64,000 nt of DNA, from the NCBI RefSeq assembly GCF_949628265.1, contig NC_088790.1, forward strand, positions 2,794,545 to 2,858,544. Direction: 5' to 3'. This DNA is from Cloeon dipterum. Taxonomy: Eukaryota; Arthropoda; Insecta; Ephemeroptera; Baetidae. Below are positions 21,178 through 32,500 of this stretch, one piece after another. The position numbers were made by a program, and so were the translations under genes. The first letter of the stretch is position 1. Every line of letters begins with the position of its first letter. Under the pieces are notes generated by a model. It did not search any database and was not told the DNA's origin. It was given only the letters and a program-made list of their open reading frames with translations.

Positions 21178-24100
21178 TTTTTACATTTTCAGTTTTCAAA
21201 TTCTTGTGATTACTTAAAAATAACACACTCGTCGAAAAAGTTATATTTAAAAGGAAACCCTCTTCAGTCTGAATTTTTTTCAAGAAAATTGCCCTAAAAG
21301 GTTTTGAGAAAAGTGGCTGCAAAGATAGCAAATGATCATATTGTCTCCTTACTTGAAAGCTTATTTTATTTCCCAACAAAAAGTTTTCTTAAAAGGTTCG
21401 AGTAATCTAAATCTGCCAAGAAAATGTAGACAAGCGCTGCAAATTTCGCAGTAAATTTGAACATTTTGAATCTTTGCTTTTAGCAAAAGGTCCTTGTTTG
21501 ATTAAAACAAATTGTTTGTCGATCAACAATTTAAATAATTTTCAAATGTAGCCCTGAATCAATTCACTTTAAAAATTAATAACATTTTTTTGCAAATTGA
21601 AAATTGATAGGATCAATAGCAAGGTACGCGTCAAAAATGTGGAGCGAGCGCAGAGCAATAATAAAAGTCCAATTCAGGGAGCATGCGTGGTGGGGGGAAA
21701 GGAAAATCTAGCCGAACATCCTGCAGTGGCGAGAGTGAAGCGGTTGCAGTGCAGTTGCCGAGCCGATTGGTGCCGGTGTGCAGCAGAGATGTCGCCAACC
21801 AACCTTTGATCTCTCTGGGCCACTTTTGCACCATGAATCTGTGATGTGAGTGATTTTTAAACGAATATTTTTGACACATTGCAAGAAAAATCAAAATTTT
21901 ATTCAATCATCCCTATTATTACTAGATTTTTTGATAAAAAAAAGAAGTTAAGAGTAATCATATATATTTTGATTATTTGAAAGGGTGTGCGACAGTAATT
22001 TCCCTCGGTGTTTAATGGGGGTGAGCCCCTTTCGGCCTTTCGTGACTTCATATATAATTTATCGATCCCAACGTACGTACGTGTGCCTGCCTGTTGTGCG
22101 GACCGACGGTCAATCTGCCTCCGTGTTTGTAATAATGGGGGTTGCAACAGCGGCAATTAGTTATTTGCTTACTTTGCGTTAAGTCACGGACGGATTTTAA
22201 GCAGGGCTCGTGAGCTGACACTATTTTCGTGCACAGTGGGGCAGATCGATAACTCCAGACACCGGTGTGCAGTGCGTGTGTCGATTGGAGCAAAGGGATG
22301 CGATGGGAAGTATATAGCTCATCTCAAGGGCATCCCTGCCAAAACCTTGCCATTTATGGTCCGATATTGATAAATAATTTGATAGGTTAATGCAAAAATC
22401 GATGCGTTTTCCTCCCAATTTTTATAATTATTTAATCTCTTCTCAGTTATTATCAAAAACTTTAAGAAAACAAATTGTTATATTTTTGTTATTCGTCTTT
22501 CATCAAAATATTGTTATGCAATGAAAGTTTTCTCAAATAAGCAGCTCAAATTATTTTATCAACTTGTCCTAGTCAGGTTCGAGCTCTGGCGGAAGCCTTA
22601 TTTCATAAAAAAATATACAGAGGAGTGAATCAATTGCCGGAACTATAGCAGAGCGGCTGTTAACGTAAGATAGCGTTTTACATTGTATGATTACTGTCGC
22701 TTTCAACGCTTAATATATACAGCTAGGACTGAAATTTGCCACTTGATTCGTACTAAAAATTTAAAACTGTCTAAAACGGCAAGAAATTCAAGGAATAATG
22801 CTGGGGACTTAACAGTTCGTTTCATTTGAATTTTTGTAGCCTAAAAATACTTTTTGATCACAATTTCAGTCAAATCATATTTACTCGCATGCTAAATGAA
22901 GGTATTGATTGTGATTTTTAAACCTGTTTAAAACATAAAAATTATTTTTGTTTTGGTTTAAAATTATTTTGATGCGCAGTTCATTTCAAACATATTTTCA
23001 AGAAATTGAAAACATATAAGTACACGGTAAAAATTCACGCCTTTTGTTCGTTTTGGTGGTAAGCAATATAGCAATTAAAAAGGTGGATTAAAGTTCAGGC
23101 ATGATTTTTAAAAGGGCGGGGATAAAGCGTTCAATCATTCATTTTAGTGAAGGAAAATCACAGTGCGTTTTCCTTGTTACGTAAAAAACGTCCATCTTAA
23201 ACCTTCTAAATAGGCTCAGAAACCATCTAAAAGTCATATTTAGTTATCATTCAGGGTCCTCTGAAGAACTGAAACTATATGCGTTCGGTAATTAACGCAG
23301 GAAAAACAAGTCCGCAGATATGAATTAATGGAATTAATGATGGCGCAAAAGGTTTGAATTGAAATCAAAAACGTCACGAGGCAAGGAGTTCCAACCCCTA
23401 ACCGATACCTCTCAAAATTCTAGATGATTATAATCATGCTGAAATCAAATCTACTCGAAATCTGGGCAAAATCAGGGTGCAAAAAAACGAAGAAAAACGT
23501 TTTTTAACTTTTGAGTCCTACATCTTGAGAAAAAAACAAAAAACTATTCCTGCTCTTTTATGTTATTCTCCACTAAATGGGACTCATTTTGGCATTTCCA
23601 AACTTTGAAAAATGTTGTTCTTCGAGATATTTGGGGTTTCAAACGTTACAATCACGTGTGTGACCTTGACCTCCAAGTTGGTAAAAATGATCTAAAATTG
23701 TTTACCATGTCATGAACTAAATTTTAGACACCGAAATTTTCAATTTATCTCAACCGCAAAACGTGTAATTTTCAAAAAAATCGCCGACCTCTTGTAAATT
23801 ACAGGCATTTCCTGGAATTTAAACCTAATGTGTCCACAATACATGCCAAACAAGGAAACGCATTTCTTTCGATCCTGCCTAAAGAAATAGCTATTTTACT
23901 AGAAAAATACCCAGCAATTTCAGGAGATTTTAATTTAACTTTCCTCTTCTGCTTAAAACGAATTTTCGGAGGATGATTTATTTTCTTCAAGTATATTTAC
24001 ATCGTTATTTCTGAAGTGTTCGTTATTGACGTCACATTCTCGTCAAATTTAAATTTAAACACGATAATTTGCAAGCAATTGTTGTGATGAGCCGCTGAGA

Positions 24101-24446
24101 ATATAATAGGACCACGATTTAGTCATCATTTTTTTATTCTGTTTATGGTTATTTTAAACGCTTGGATTACGCATGTATTTCCCTGTCATGATGATTGAGG
24201 GTGCATTGCCATCCACGCATATTTTTAGCGACAACACTTATTAATACATCTGAGATGCTGACATGCACATTTTAATGTGCAAAAAAACGAGCTGAACAAT
24301 AGAAGGCGTTTAGCAAAAAGAGGAGGGATCTCAAAAACGACAAAAAAGATTAAGAAATTTATATTCTCCTTCTCCGACTGGCGAAATTGTTAAAAGGAAA
24401 TTCTGATCGCGGGCTGGCTTCTGTTGCTCAGATTCGGCCGGCTGCG
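21178..24446. other. Intergenic region between TDP1 and the THEM6-like gene
   Basis: About 3.3 kb with no convincing coding exon. The segment 21640-21850 is more GC-rich and ends at a GTGAGT donor (21846), so it may be a non-coding first exon of the downstream gene, whose acceptor (GCTCAG) ends near 24431. A second GC-richer patch lies at 22060-22300 (contains ACGTACGTACGTGTG). The word GTGACCTTGACCTCC at 23660 contains an AGGTCA direct repeat with no spacer. Fragments of the tandem families appear around 21330-21380. Confidence 0.35.
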
Positions 24447-27277
24447 ATGGAGGAGTGCTACTACTGGTTCATCATCGGCGCCTTGCTGCTGATTTTGCTC
24501 CTCTACTCCACTCTCGAGCTTCACTACTTCCTCAGGACCATCCTCTGTATCGCGATTGCAAAGCTGTTCAAGAAGAAGGTACACATCCTAGACACCACAA
24601 CTGTAACAGGTACCTATCAAATAATTATCAACCGGTTTTTTTATGTTAAATTGATGAAATTACTTAAAAGTTTATTTTGCAAATGCTAAAAAATACTTTT
24701 CTCCATCCAATTTCCTGGAAAAGCTGAAAATGAAGCTTGACTTTATGAAAACTAGCTTAGAAAACTAACTAAAATTTTAGGAAAAATGGTTGCAAAAATT
24801 TCAGGCCAAGAAAATAAGTTTTTTTTCACTGCGCATCGCAGACTAAACATGATTTTAAATGCAGCGTCATTTAAAGCTCCGACAGCTACTCAAACAAAAG
24901 AAAACGCCTGTACGCAAGTACTTGCAACTTCAGCGCTCATCATTTTCGCAAGAATAAACGGAAAGCATGGATGACAATAGGGCTTTTCAAAAATGGTATC
25001 ATGCAGTCAAGTCCCATTTTTAACTTTAGATCCTGCATTTGGAGTGCTTACGCGCGCGCCCACTTAAAAAAAGTCGTTTAAGTATGTTCTATCCATAAAA
25101 TGACTTGAGCATTTTCAAGGTTAGCGCAATTTGCTCAGCCATCTCTTTGTTACCAAAAAATAGATACCTTTTTCTTGCAATATTCTGTGTTCTTCATTAA
25201 AATCGATTTAAGACAATATGCCTCGTTGCAAAAACGTGCATTAGCGGCAACTTGCTTCGTCTTCTAATGAGTTCGGCAATAATGACATTTATTTCTCATT
25301 TTCTTTGAGTAAAAAAGTTGACGACGCTGCAAATAATGCAAATGCTCAAACATCAAGAAGCGAACCAAGCTGGAACTCAATTATTTTCTATAAAAATCGA
25401 ATTTAAGTAAAGTTTTACAGAAAATTTGCGAAAAATCCCTTGAAATAATTCTTCTAAATTTTTGGAAAAATCCGCATGCTAATCAAGTACTGTCTCCCTA
25501 CTGTAAGATCACGATTTATTTCGCGATGTAAGGAAATTTTCTTCAAAATTCGCACACCATTGGATAGTTCACGACGTGAGAGATCGAAATCAAGCGAAAA
25601 AACGATAATTTTGCCAAAACTGTTCCTCGGTGAACTGTATAGTCATTGGCCTTTAAGGCTCTGATTTAAATGAAGAACAAGTTTGCCTTTATAACTCAGC
25701 GGCTCATAAAATTCTGGAAATATTTTCTTGTTTCAAAATACATGGTAAAATTGAAACCAGATAAAAAATTAAAATTTCTGCACGCGTTTATCCCAAGAAA
25801 ATTTTCATTTGTTTATCAGAAAAGTGATAGTTTCTCCACTTTCGGTTTTATTTGAATCCTCACGTGTGGCAAGAGACTGCGTTTTCTGCTCACTTTTCTA
25901 AAGTGAGAGGATTGCGCGTTTATTTTTTCACATTTTAATTTATACTGCAATCCGGGAAATTTCCACACATCTTCTTTTAAAAATGAAATGAAATGAAAAG
26001 CTAATGGCGCACAGGTGCCGGTGATTACTATCAGTGCGCGCGCTGTTATTTCTTTTCTGCTGCAGGATAGATAGATAGTTTAACCAGTAGAAAGCCTTCA
26101 CTTCTTGGCATATGTGCAGTTACGGCTGCCAATTACTTCCGAGTATACTAATAGGTCTATTTCATGGTCGTGCGTCGCATTAAACACTCTGTACACAACA
26201 TTAGATGGGTGATATATTACATGCATTAAAATTATAGGTACATCCCTCATGCTAATAATAGAAAATGGATAGGAAAACATTGTTTACTTTCGTGTCCTTT
26301 CGATATTGCTTTGCGAAATCAAGTAATTCTATCGTGTTCATCCCTGCTTCCAATTTTAGTAAATTTCCTTTATAGGATTGCACTTTTTGCGGAAATTTTG
26401 AAATTGTTTCTGGTCTTATTGACAAATTTTATATTAAAAATTCAGTTTAGAGTTTAAAATTACCTATTTTGGGTATTCCAAAAATTTCAAATTAAGATCA
26501 AAACAAATTTATGCCAACATAAAAGTTGTCGGCCATATGATTAGGTATCTTTTGACACCAAAATTTAGGTTCTAGCTTCATTAGAACTCGAGATATTCGC
26601 GATTTTGTCCACTCCCACGGGCCCGTTTCTACAAAATTCACTCTGATTTTCCGGGAATTTTTGGTCAGGAATCTTGTCAGGAAATAATCTTTCAATGCAC
26701 TAACTTCGTGAATTTGTGGCAATTGCAGGTGTTTGCTTGACAAACGACGTGGACACGCTACTCTTCCACATGAACAACGCTCGATACCTTAGGGAATTGG
26801 ACTTCGCCAGAGTGGACTTTTACGAGAGGTCAGGACTCTACAGGGCGATCAAATCCAAAGGTGGCGCCGTCGTTCAGGGCGCGTGCACCGTTCGCTACCG
26901 CCGCTTCATCAAACCCTTCTGCATTTACAAAATTGAATCCAAGGTGAGAACTATTCATTGAGTCTAAGAAAATTAAATTAAAAGTTGAATCGTAGATTGT
27001 TTGTTGGGACGACAAATCTGTTTTTATGGAGCACCGCTTCATCACGCCAAAAGACAAGTTCATCAACGCAATCGTCGTCTGCAGGCAGAGAATAATCGAT
27101 TGCAATGCTGAAGAGGTGATGAAGGATTTGCTCGGCAAAGCCCGCGGGTGCAAGAAGCCGAGCGCCGACATCGCCGTCGAGTCTCCCTTCGAGCGCCCTG
27201 AAGTGCCTGCGCACATTCAGAAGTGGATCGAGTTCAATGATCTATCAAGTGCGAATCTAAGAAAAAACGAGTGCTGA
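24447..27277 (+). CDS. THEM6-like hotdog-fold (thioesterase superfamily) protein
   Basis: Coding exons are 24447-24609, 26729-26943 and 26996-27277 (219 residues, phases 1 and 0). An N-terminal hydrophobic segment (WFIIGALLLILLLYSTL) is a likely signal anchor or signal peptide, as in human THEM6. The hotdog core follows with the family signature VDTLLFHMNNARYLRELDFAR, then WDDKSVFMEHRFI and the C-terminal PAHIQKWIEFNDLSSANLR. THEM6 proteins belong to the 4HBT acyl-CoA thioesterase superfamily; enzymatic activity and substrate remain poorly defined, so I do not assign one. An in-frame ATG at 24387 exists, but an acceptor-like GCTCAG between it and 24447 favours the later start. Intron 1 is 2.1 kb and repeat-rich. 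A polyadenylation signal follows at 27346. Confidence 0.9.
25470..25600 (+). repeat. Family B copy in THEM6 intron 1
   Basis: Shares GCATGCTAATCAAG, CTCCCTACTGTAAGATCACG, CAAAATTCGCACACCATTGG and GAGATCGAAATCAAGCG with the tandem array at 41184-42290. Confidence 0.65.
26068..26080. repeat. Short GATA tetranucleotide run
   Basis: GATAGATAGATAG in THEM6 intron 1, about 3 units. Confidence 0.7.
26460..26665 (+). repeat. Dispersed repeat family E, copy 1
   Basis: Shares TTCTAGCTTCATTAGAACTC, GAGATATTC and a following GGCCCGTTTCTAC-like block with 47190-47330 in GATA-gene intron 1. Confidence 0.55.
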
Positions 27278-27345
27278 AATACTTCCATGATAGTTGTGAT
27301 TCTAGACATACTTAAAAAATTATTGCACAGGGGCTTTTTTGCTTA

Positions 27346-27351
27346 AATAAA
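27346..27351 (+). terminator. THEM6-like gene polyadenylation signal AATAAA
   Basis: Canonical signal about 70 bases after the stop. Confidence 0.65.
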
Positions 27352-29252
27352 TTGTAAAATGGTATTTTTGGTTGTATTTAAGTTTGTTCCGCTCTCTTGT
27401 GATTTGTTTTTACTCTTGCCAGTTTTATTTAGTGCACATTAGTATTTAAAGTAAAGCTTTACAGAAACATCCCTAGAAATAAAATCGAAAACGAGAGGGA
27501 TCGAAATGAAGCGAAAAAAATCGAGAAATTTGGCAAATTCTGTTCCTCAGTCCAGATTTTAAAGACGAAAAAAGGCTTGCTAAATTTCGCAAACTGCTTA
27601 TTGATCTTAATTTTTGGCCTGTAAAGCTTTACTTAATTAAATTTACGACCCTATTTAAGAATTAAAAAATCGTTACCTTCTTAAAGAAGCCCTATCGCGA
27701 CTGACAGTTTTTCCTATTGTTTGTATATTCGATTTCCTTTTTCCTACTGCAACATACATATTAAACAAAATAGGCTGAACCTTCAATACATGTGTAAAAA
27801 TAAATTCCATTTTTCGCTCGCTGCTGTCATGCTGAGAGTTGGCAAGCAGGAAGAAAAGAATAAACTCGGATATTCTCCGCTGGAAAGTGTTGGCTGCGCA
27901 TGCTGCACTTCTTGATGCAAGCGCATAAATTGCGTTTGTGATGATTTCAAGGTCGAGGTGTACTTGCAACTGTCTAGGGCACCACGCACTACTTGCTCTC
28001 TCGCACAAAAGGCGCGTCGCTTTCTTGGCGGCAGCGCGGAAACAATAAATTATATTATTAACTGTGCAGCCTATCGTGTCACCTGGAAATTGTTTGTACT
28101 GATGACCAGCAAGGAGAGCGCACCTTGAATTCGAAAATTGTGCTGTTTTTTTTCGGTTTGTGATGAAAAAGATGATACAAAAATCATTACAGGAATTTTA
28201 AACTGCCATAATTTCTTGAAAAGTGGACGGGTTTCTTGAAAATTTTAACGTTTTTGGATTTTTCCAGCATTTTCCAACCATTGAAAAGCGTTATGGGAAA
28301 ATCACATAAAAAATTTAATGGCTTGAACGAGAAAATCATAAAATTTGCCTATTTTCCAATTTGATATTTCTACTAAAAATCTGTCAAACGTCTTTTCCGG
28401 GAAATTTGAGATAGGAACAAGCTTTTCTGGCGATTGAAATTTAGGAATCTGCTCAGCGAGATGAATTGAATGCATATTTTTGTTAAATTCAGGATTTTCC
28501 ACAATTTTCCAACGGAAACATGTACTGAGAAAATCACGTGCAGAGCTTTAATGGCTTCTCGTTGAGCTGCAATTTTTTCCAAGATAGTTTACAAAATATC
28601 AAACCTTAGTTTGTCTATTTCAAATTTGATGAAAGCGAAGTCAATTGTTAAAATGGCTTTTCATTGGAAATTGGGAAAGGAAAAAGTCAAAGTCGTCGTA
28701 TTCCAATAAATTTTATATTTTTGGAATCTGCTCAGCGAAATGAATCGAATGATGAGTCATATTCATACTAAGCGAAAATTCGTGATTTTCCCCCAATTTC
28801 CCCCTGGTAAAATCGCAGTTTTTCCAAAATTGATTTTTTCCAAAGAAAGTGCGAGTCATTTTTAAAAACGGCTTTCTGAGAAAATATGGGAAAGGAAATA
28901 ATATCTATAAATTAAAAATCTTTTTAAATTTTAAATCAGAAATATTGTATCAATCGCACAAACTTGCATTTTTATAGCAGCAGATCATAAATAATGCTAC
29001 ACTTTTATGACCAAATTTCAGTGCCACATTAAAAAAAAAATAACACGATTTTTCATACTTTCTATATTTTGGCGCCAAATTATGCTCTTTTATTAAGGGG
29101 AAAATTTGGCAAAATGCGGAAAAACCCAAAATTAGCGGGTATTTCTAGCTGTGTTTTATTGTGCTAACAACTCTAAAAATTGAAAAACTCGGTTTAACAG
29201 GCGAAGAAAGACTCCTGAACTTGATTTTTTTTTTTTTTTTTTTAAATTAACT
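27352..29252. other. Spacer between convergent THEM6-like and glutamate receptor genes
   Basis: No gene was found. It contains a family B fragment around 27445-27640, framed by two GTAAAGCTTTAC palindromes (27454 and 27620 vicinity), and at least two tandem units of family C at 28230-28900. A run of 19 T lies at 29225-29243. Confidence 0.45.
28230..28900 (+). repeat. Family C locally tandem repeat, about 285 bp unit
   Basis: The core GGAATCTGCTCAGCGARATG recurs near 28443 and 28728. Each core is followed by a GATTTTCC-CAATTTTCCAACGG block and preceded by TTTTCCGGGAAATT-like sequence. The same unit recurs at 37920-38780, inverted at 44940-45330, and singly near 49735. Confidence 0.6.
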
Positions 29253-29258
29253 TTTATT
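29253..29258 (-). terminator. Glutamate receptor polyadenylation signal AATAAA (minus strand)
   Basis: TTTATT on the plus strand, about 275 bases downstream of the receptor stop codon. A genomic A19 tract begins 9 bases further downstream (29243-29225). Confidence 0.55.
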
Positions 29259-29530
29259 GGATTTACAGGTGCGCGCCCTCCTTGTAGCTTGTAAGCACGA
29301 AAATAATTGTGATTGCTTGTTACAATTACACACACCTCTGTGGTTTTGAAGAAAAATATTAAATATTTTACCTTGTTGGTTAGTGAGACGTGAGGAAAAG
29401 TAATAAAAGTGTGAAATACACGACTGAAATACGTATTTAATTATATATAGTACAAAATATTACTAAAACATGAGCAAAGATGATTACTTCACACAAGAGT
29501 TGCGGTAATTTAAAACTGATATATTTTTCT

Positions 29531-32500
29531 TTACTGAGAGTCTCGTGGCTGCTGTAATTTATCGTAGGAAGGAGTGGAACTGCCCGCGGGAGACTGCGAC
29601 TTGGGTTTCCGAACGGGCTTTGTGTTTGCTGCACAATCGAGCGCGAATCTGATCTCTTCCTTCAGCGTTTCAAGGAAACTCGCCTGAAACAATCAAACAA
29701 ACCGATTGCTTTTGCTGATATCGACGCAGAAAATACGCACCCTTTCCTCGACCGCCACTTTGCGCGTGTTCCACAGGAATTCGAGAATGGCGACGATCAA
29801 CGAGCCCATCATGCCGCCGATTAGAACGACGAAAACGCCGCCGACGTTGGACATGCCGAGTTCAGGACCGGCACTCGCCACGGCCACGCTTTGCTGCCAA
29901 ATGCATGTTCGATTTTCAATTTGCCAAAAGCGCCGTGCTGAATAAATTTACCTTGCAAGCTCCGCCGCCGTGCATTTCTTTCCACCATTTATTTTTAAGC
30001 GCGTACAATTTGCCCTCCTCTTGCAGCTTCAACACGGCGCCACTAATAGCAGTGCGGTAAGGCGAATCTGCATCACGGAATCAATAATTCAAAAAAATAT
30101 TTTATAGAGGGATCGAAATTAATTAATTTGTTAATTGAATTTCAATTAGTTTATGCGGCAAATCAGGCTGGAACGGTGGACATAAAACGGGAATGTCTAC
30201 AATTTATGACAAATTGTGCCAAAAGATGCCCAATCCGACAGTTTAAATTCCAACCATTAAATTTATTAGAATTTTGAATTAGTTTGAAATTCCTCAAAAA
30301 TATTTTTTTTCATTTTTTTATAGAAAAAAATGTTTTTCTAAGTGTATATAACATGCCTAGAATTTTTCAGGAGGTTGAAACTACTAGTTATTGAGATACG
30401 AAGGGTGAAAGGTTGAAAAAAGGGTGTTTTTGAGCTTTGAGGTGAATTTTTAGAAAAATTTAAATCTTATGATTGTTTGATTTTTACCCTTGGACGAGAC
30501 CATCAGGATAGGTAAAAAGTCGAACCCTGGCGTCAGGGTAGCCATCGAGCGATCGGTAGCCACTTTATTGACGCCTGGCGGGTTCTGTAATGATTCGATT
30601 TGCGTAATTTTTACACCGTTGGAACGGCCAAGTCGAGAGCTTTCAGAATATGGTCAACTCGACCCCTTTTGAAAGCAACCAGGGCGCTCAGAAATCGCCC
30701 TGATCTCGTTCCTGAGTACCCTGAAATCGCCCTGATGTCTTCCAAAAGAGTCGAATTGCGCATATTCTGAAAGCTCTCGACTTCGCCATTCCAATAGTGT
30801 GCATATCTTGAAAATCAAACCGTTACAGAGCCCACCAGGCGTCGTAAAAGTGGCTTCTGATCGCTTGAGAGCTACCCTGACGCCGGGGATTGATTTTCCG
30901 CCTGTTCTGACGGTCTTTTCTGACCTTAGAGGTGACTCCCAGCATGTTCAACCAATCAGGCAACTTTGAAATTTTCAAAATCCACATGAACTTTCAACCT
31001 TTTTGCATCTCACTTTAGGGCAGCAATTAACTTATTCCATTCTTATCAAATTTTAAAAATCCCGTATATTAATTGAAAAACTACTCAAATTGTAAGAATT
31101 TTCTCATTTTTGTGAATGCCAAAAAATCTCGGGGAAACAGCCCTCTAAGACACATTTCGAGAGGTGATTTGTAATTTGCACTCACTCAAGGGCATGGCTA
31201 CCCCGTATCCCTTGGAGTCGAGCAGCCCGCCGACTTGCTGCAGGTCGCAGTTCCTCTCGACCACGTATTCGATGGAAGTGGATTCCATGAAAAAGGCGTA
31301 GGTTCGTTTGCTTTTCGCCACGCGCTCGACGCCCTCGGCATTGTTTGACACAAACACGCTCGGCCTCGTCTGCTCCATGAATGAGTACATTTTTTGGTAG
31401 AGCGAAAAGTTCGAGTTCTGCGGCAAATAATAGGCGGAATTCATCATGATGAGTCCGAAAAGGGGGATTTCGGAACTTGCCCAAACAGGAATATGTCAGA
31501 AAAATTGAGTAATGGATGATAAAACGTGCAAAAGGTTTATTCACAAAACTGCAGAATTAAATTAGTCCTCTCGATAAATCTTTGTCAACATTATTTTATC
31601 CATAGAATAATTTCCCAACTTCGGCACAGTCCCAGGAACATTTTCTTATTTCTTCGAGAAAACCCGAAACGTAGAAACAACATTTTGCTTGAAGTGCAAA
31701 TGTCTCAGAATTTTTAATTTGAAGTTAATGAAAGTGTCAATTTTTAATTTAAAATTAAAAATAAAATGCTTATCGAGATACCTGTCCCGAAAATAATTTT
31801 AAACAGCTTCCCTATTACGAACAAAATATATTCGGACAAATTCCATTCTGTTGGACAGCAATTTCGGGATTGGACTAAGAAAATGTGCTCACAGCGAAAA
31901 AGGAGAGGGTCGAGCCTCCAGACACGGCTCCGTATTTGATTTTGGTCTGCTTGGCCAAGTCCTCGGCCGACTCGATGGTGGCGTCCATCCTCTCGACGGT
32001 CAGGAAAGCGGCTAGATTGGCGGTGTAGGACGAAATCATGATCAGGGTGAAAAACCACCACATGCCAGCCACCATTCTGGTCGACACGGCCCTAATCGTT
32101 TCCAAGAAGATAAATATTATAGTACAACAAAAAGGTCTTTTTTAATTCATCGGTGCACAGGAGGGTGAATATATTATTTACAATTAACAGTCCCCCTCGG
32201 ATAGTCATCCCTTAGTTTGGTTTATTTACAGAGGTTTGAGTAGCTTTTGAATATTTGCCAACAGAACTGAAAAAGACACACACGATGGTTGCGGTCATAT
32301 GAAAAATAAAAGTCTGTGAAGAAATATATATTCTGATGACCTCATGCGTGGTTAGGAAGCAGAACAGTTAGGTTGAGAGAATAAGAAGCAAAAAGCGTTA
32401 TTCTATACCACATTAGCAAGGTACCAGTGAAATTAAAGATAGAATAATCGTCTACAGAGATGAGAATTATTTGAAAGCCTAATAATTTTATTGCGATAAT

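Noticed and set aside
22560-22600. AGGTTCGAGCTCT, resembling a tRNA B box
   Set aside because: No matching A box or cloverleaf arms could be found around it. Other GGTTCGA words (1214, 21391) also failed.
24387-24446. Upstream in-frame start for the THEM6-like protein
   Set aside because: An acceptor-like GCTCAG lies between this ATG and 24447, and the shorter N-terminus fits the family's signal-anchor start.
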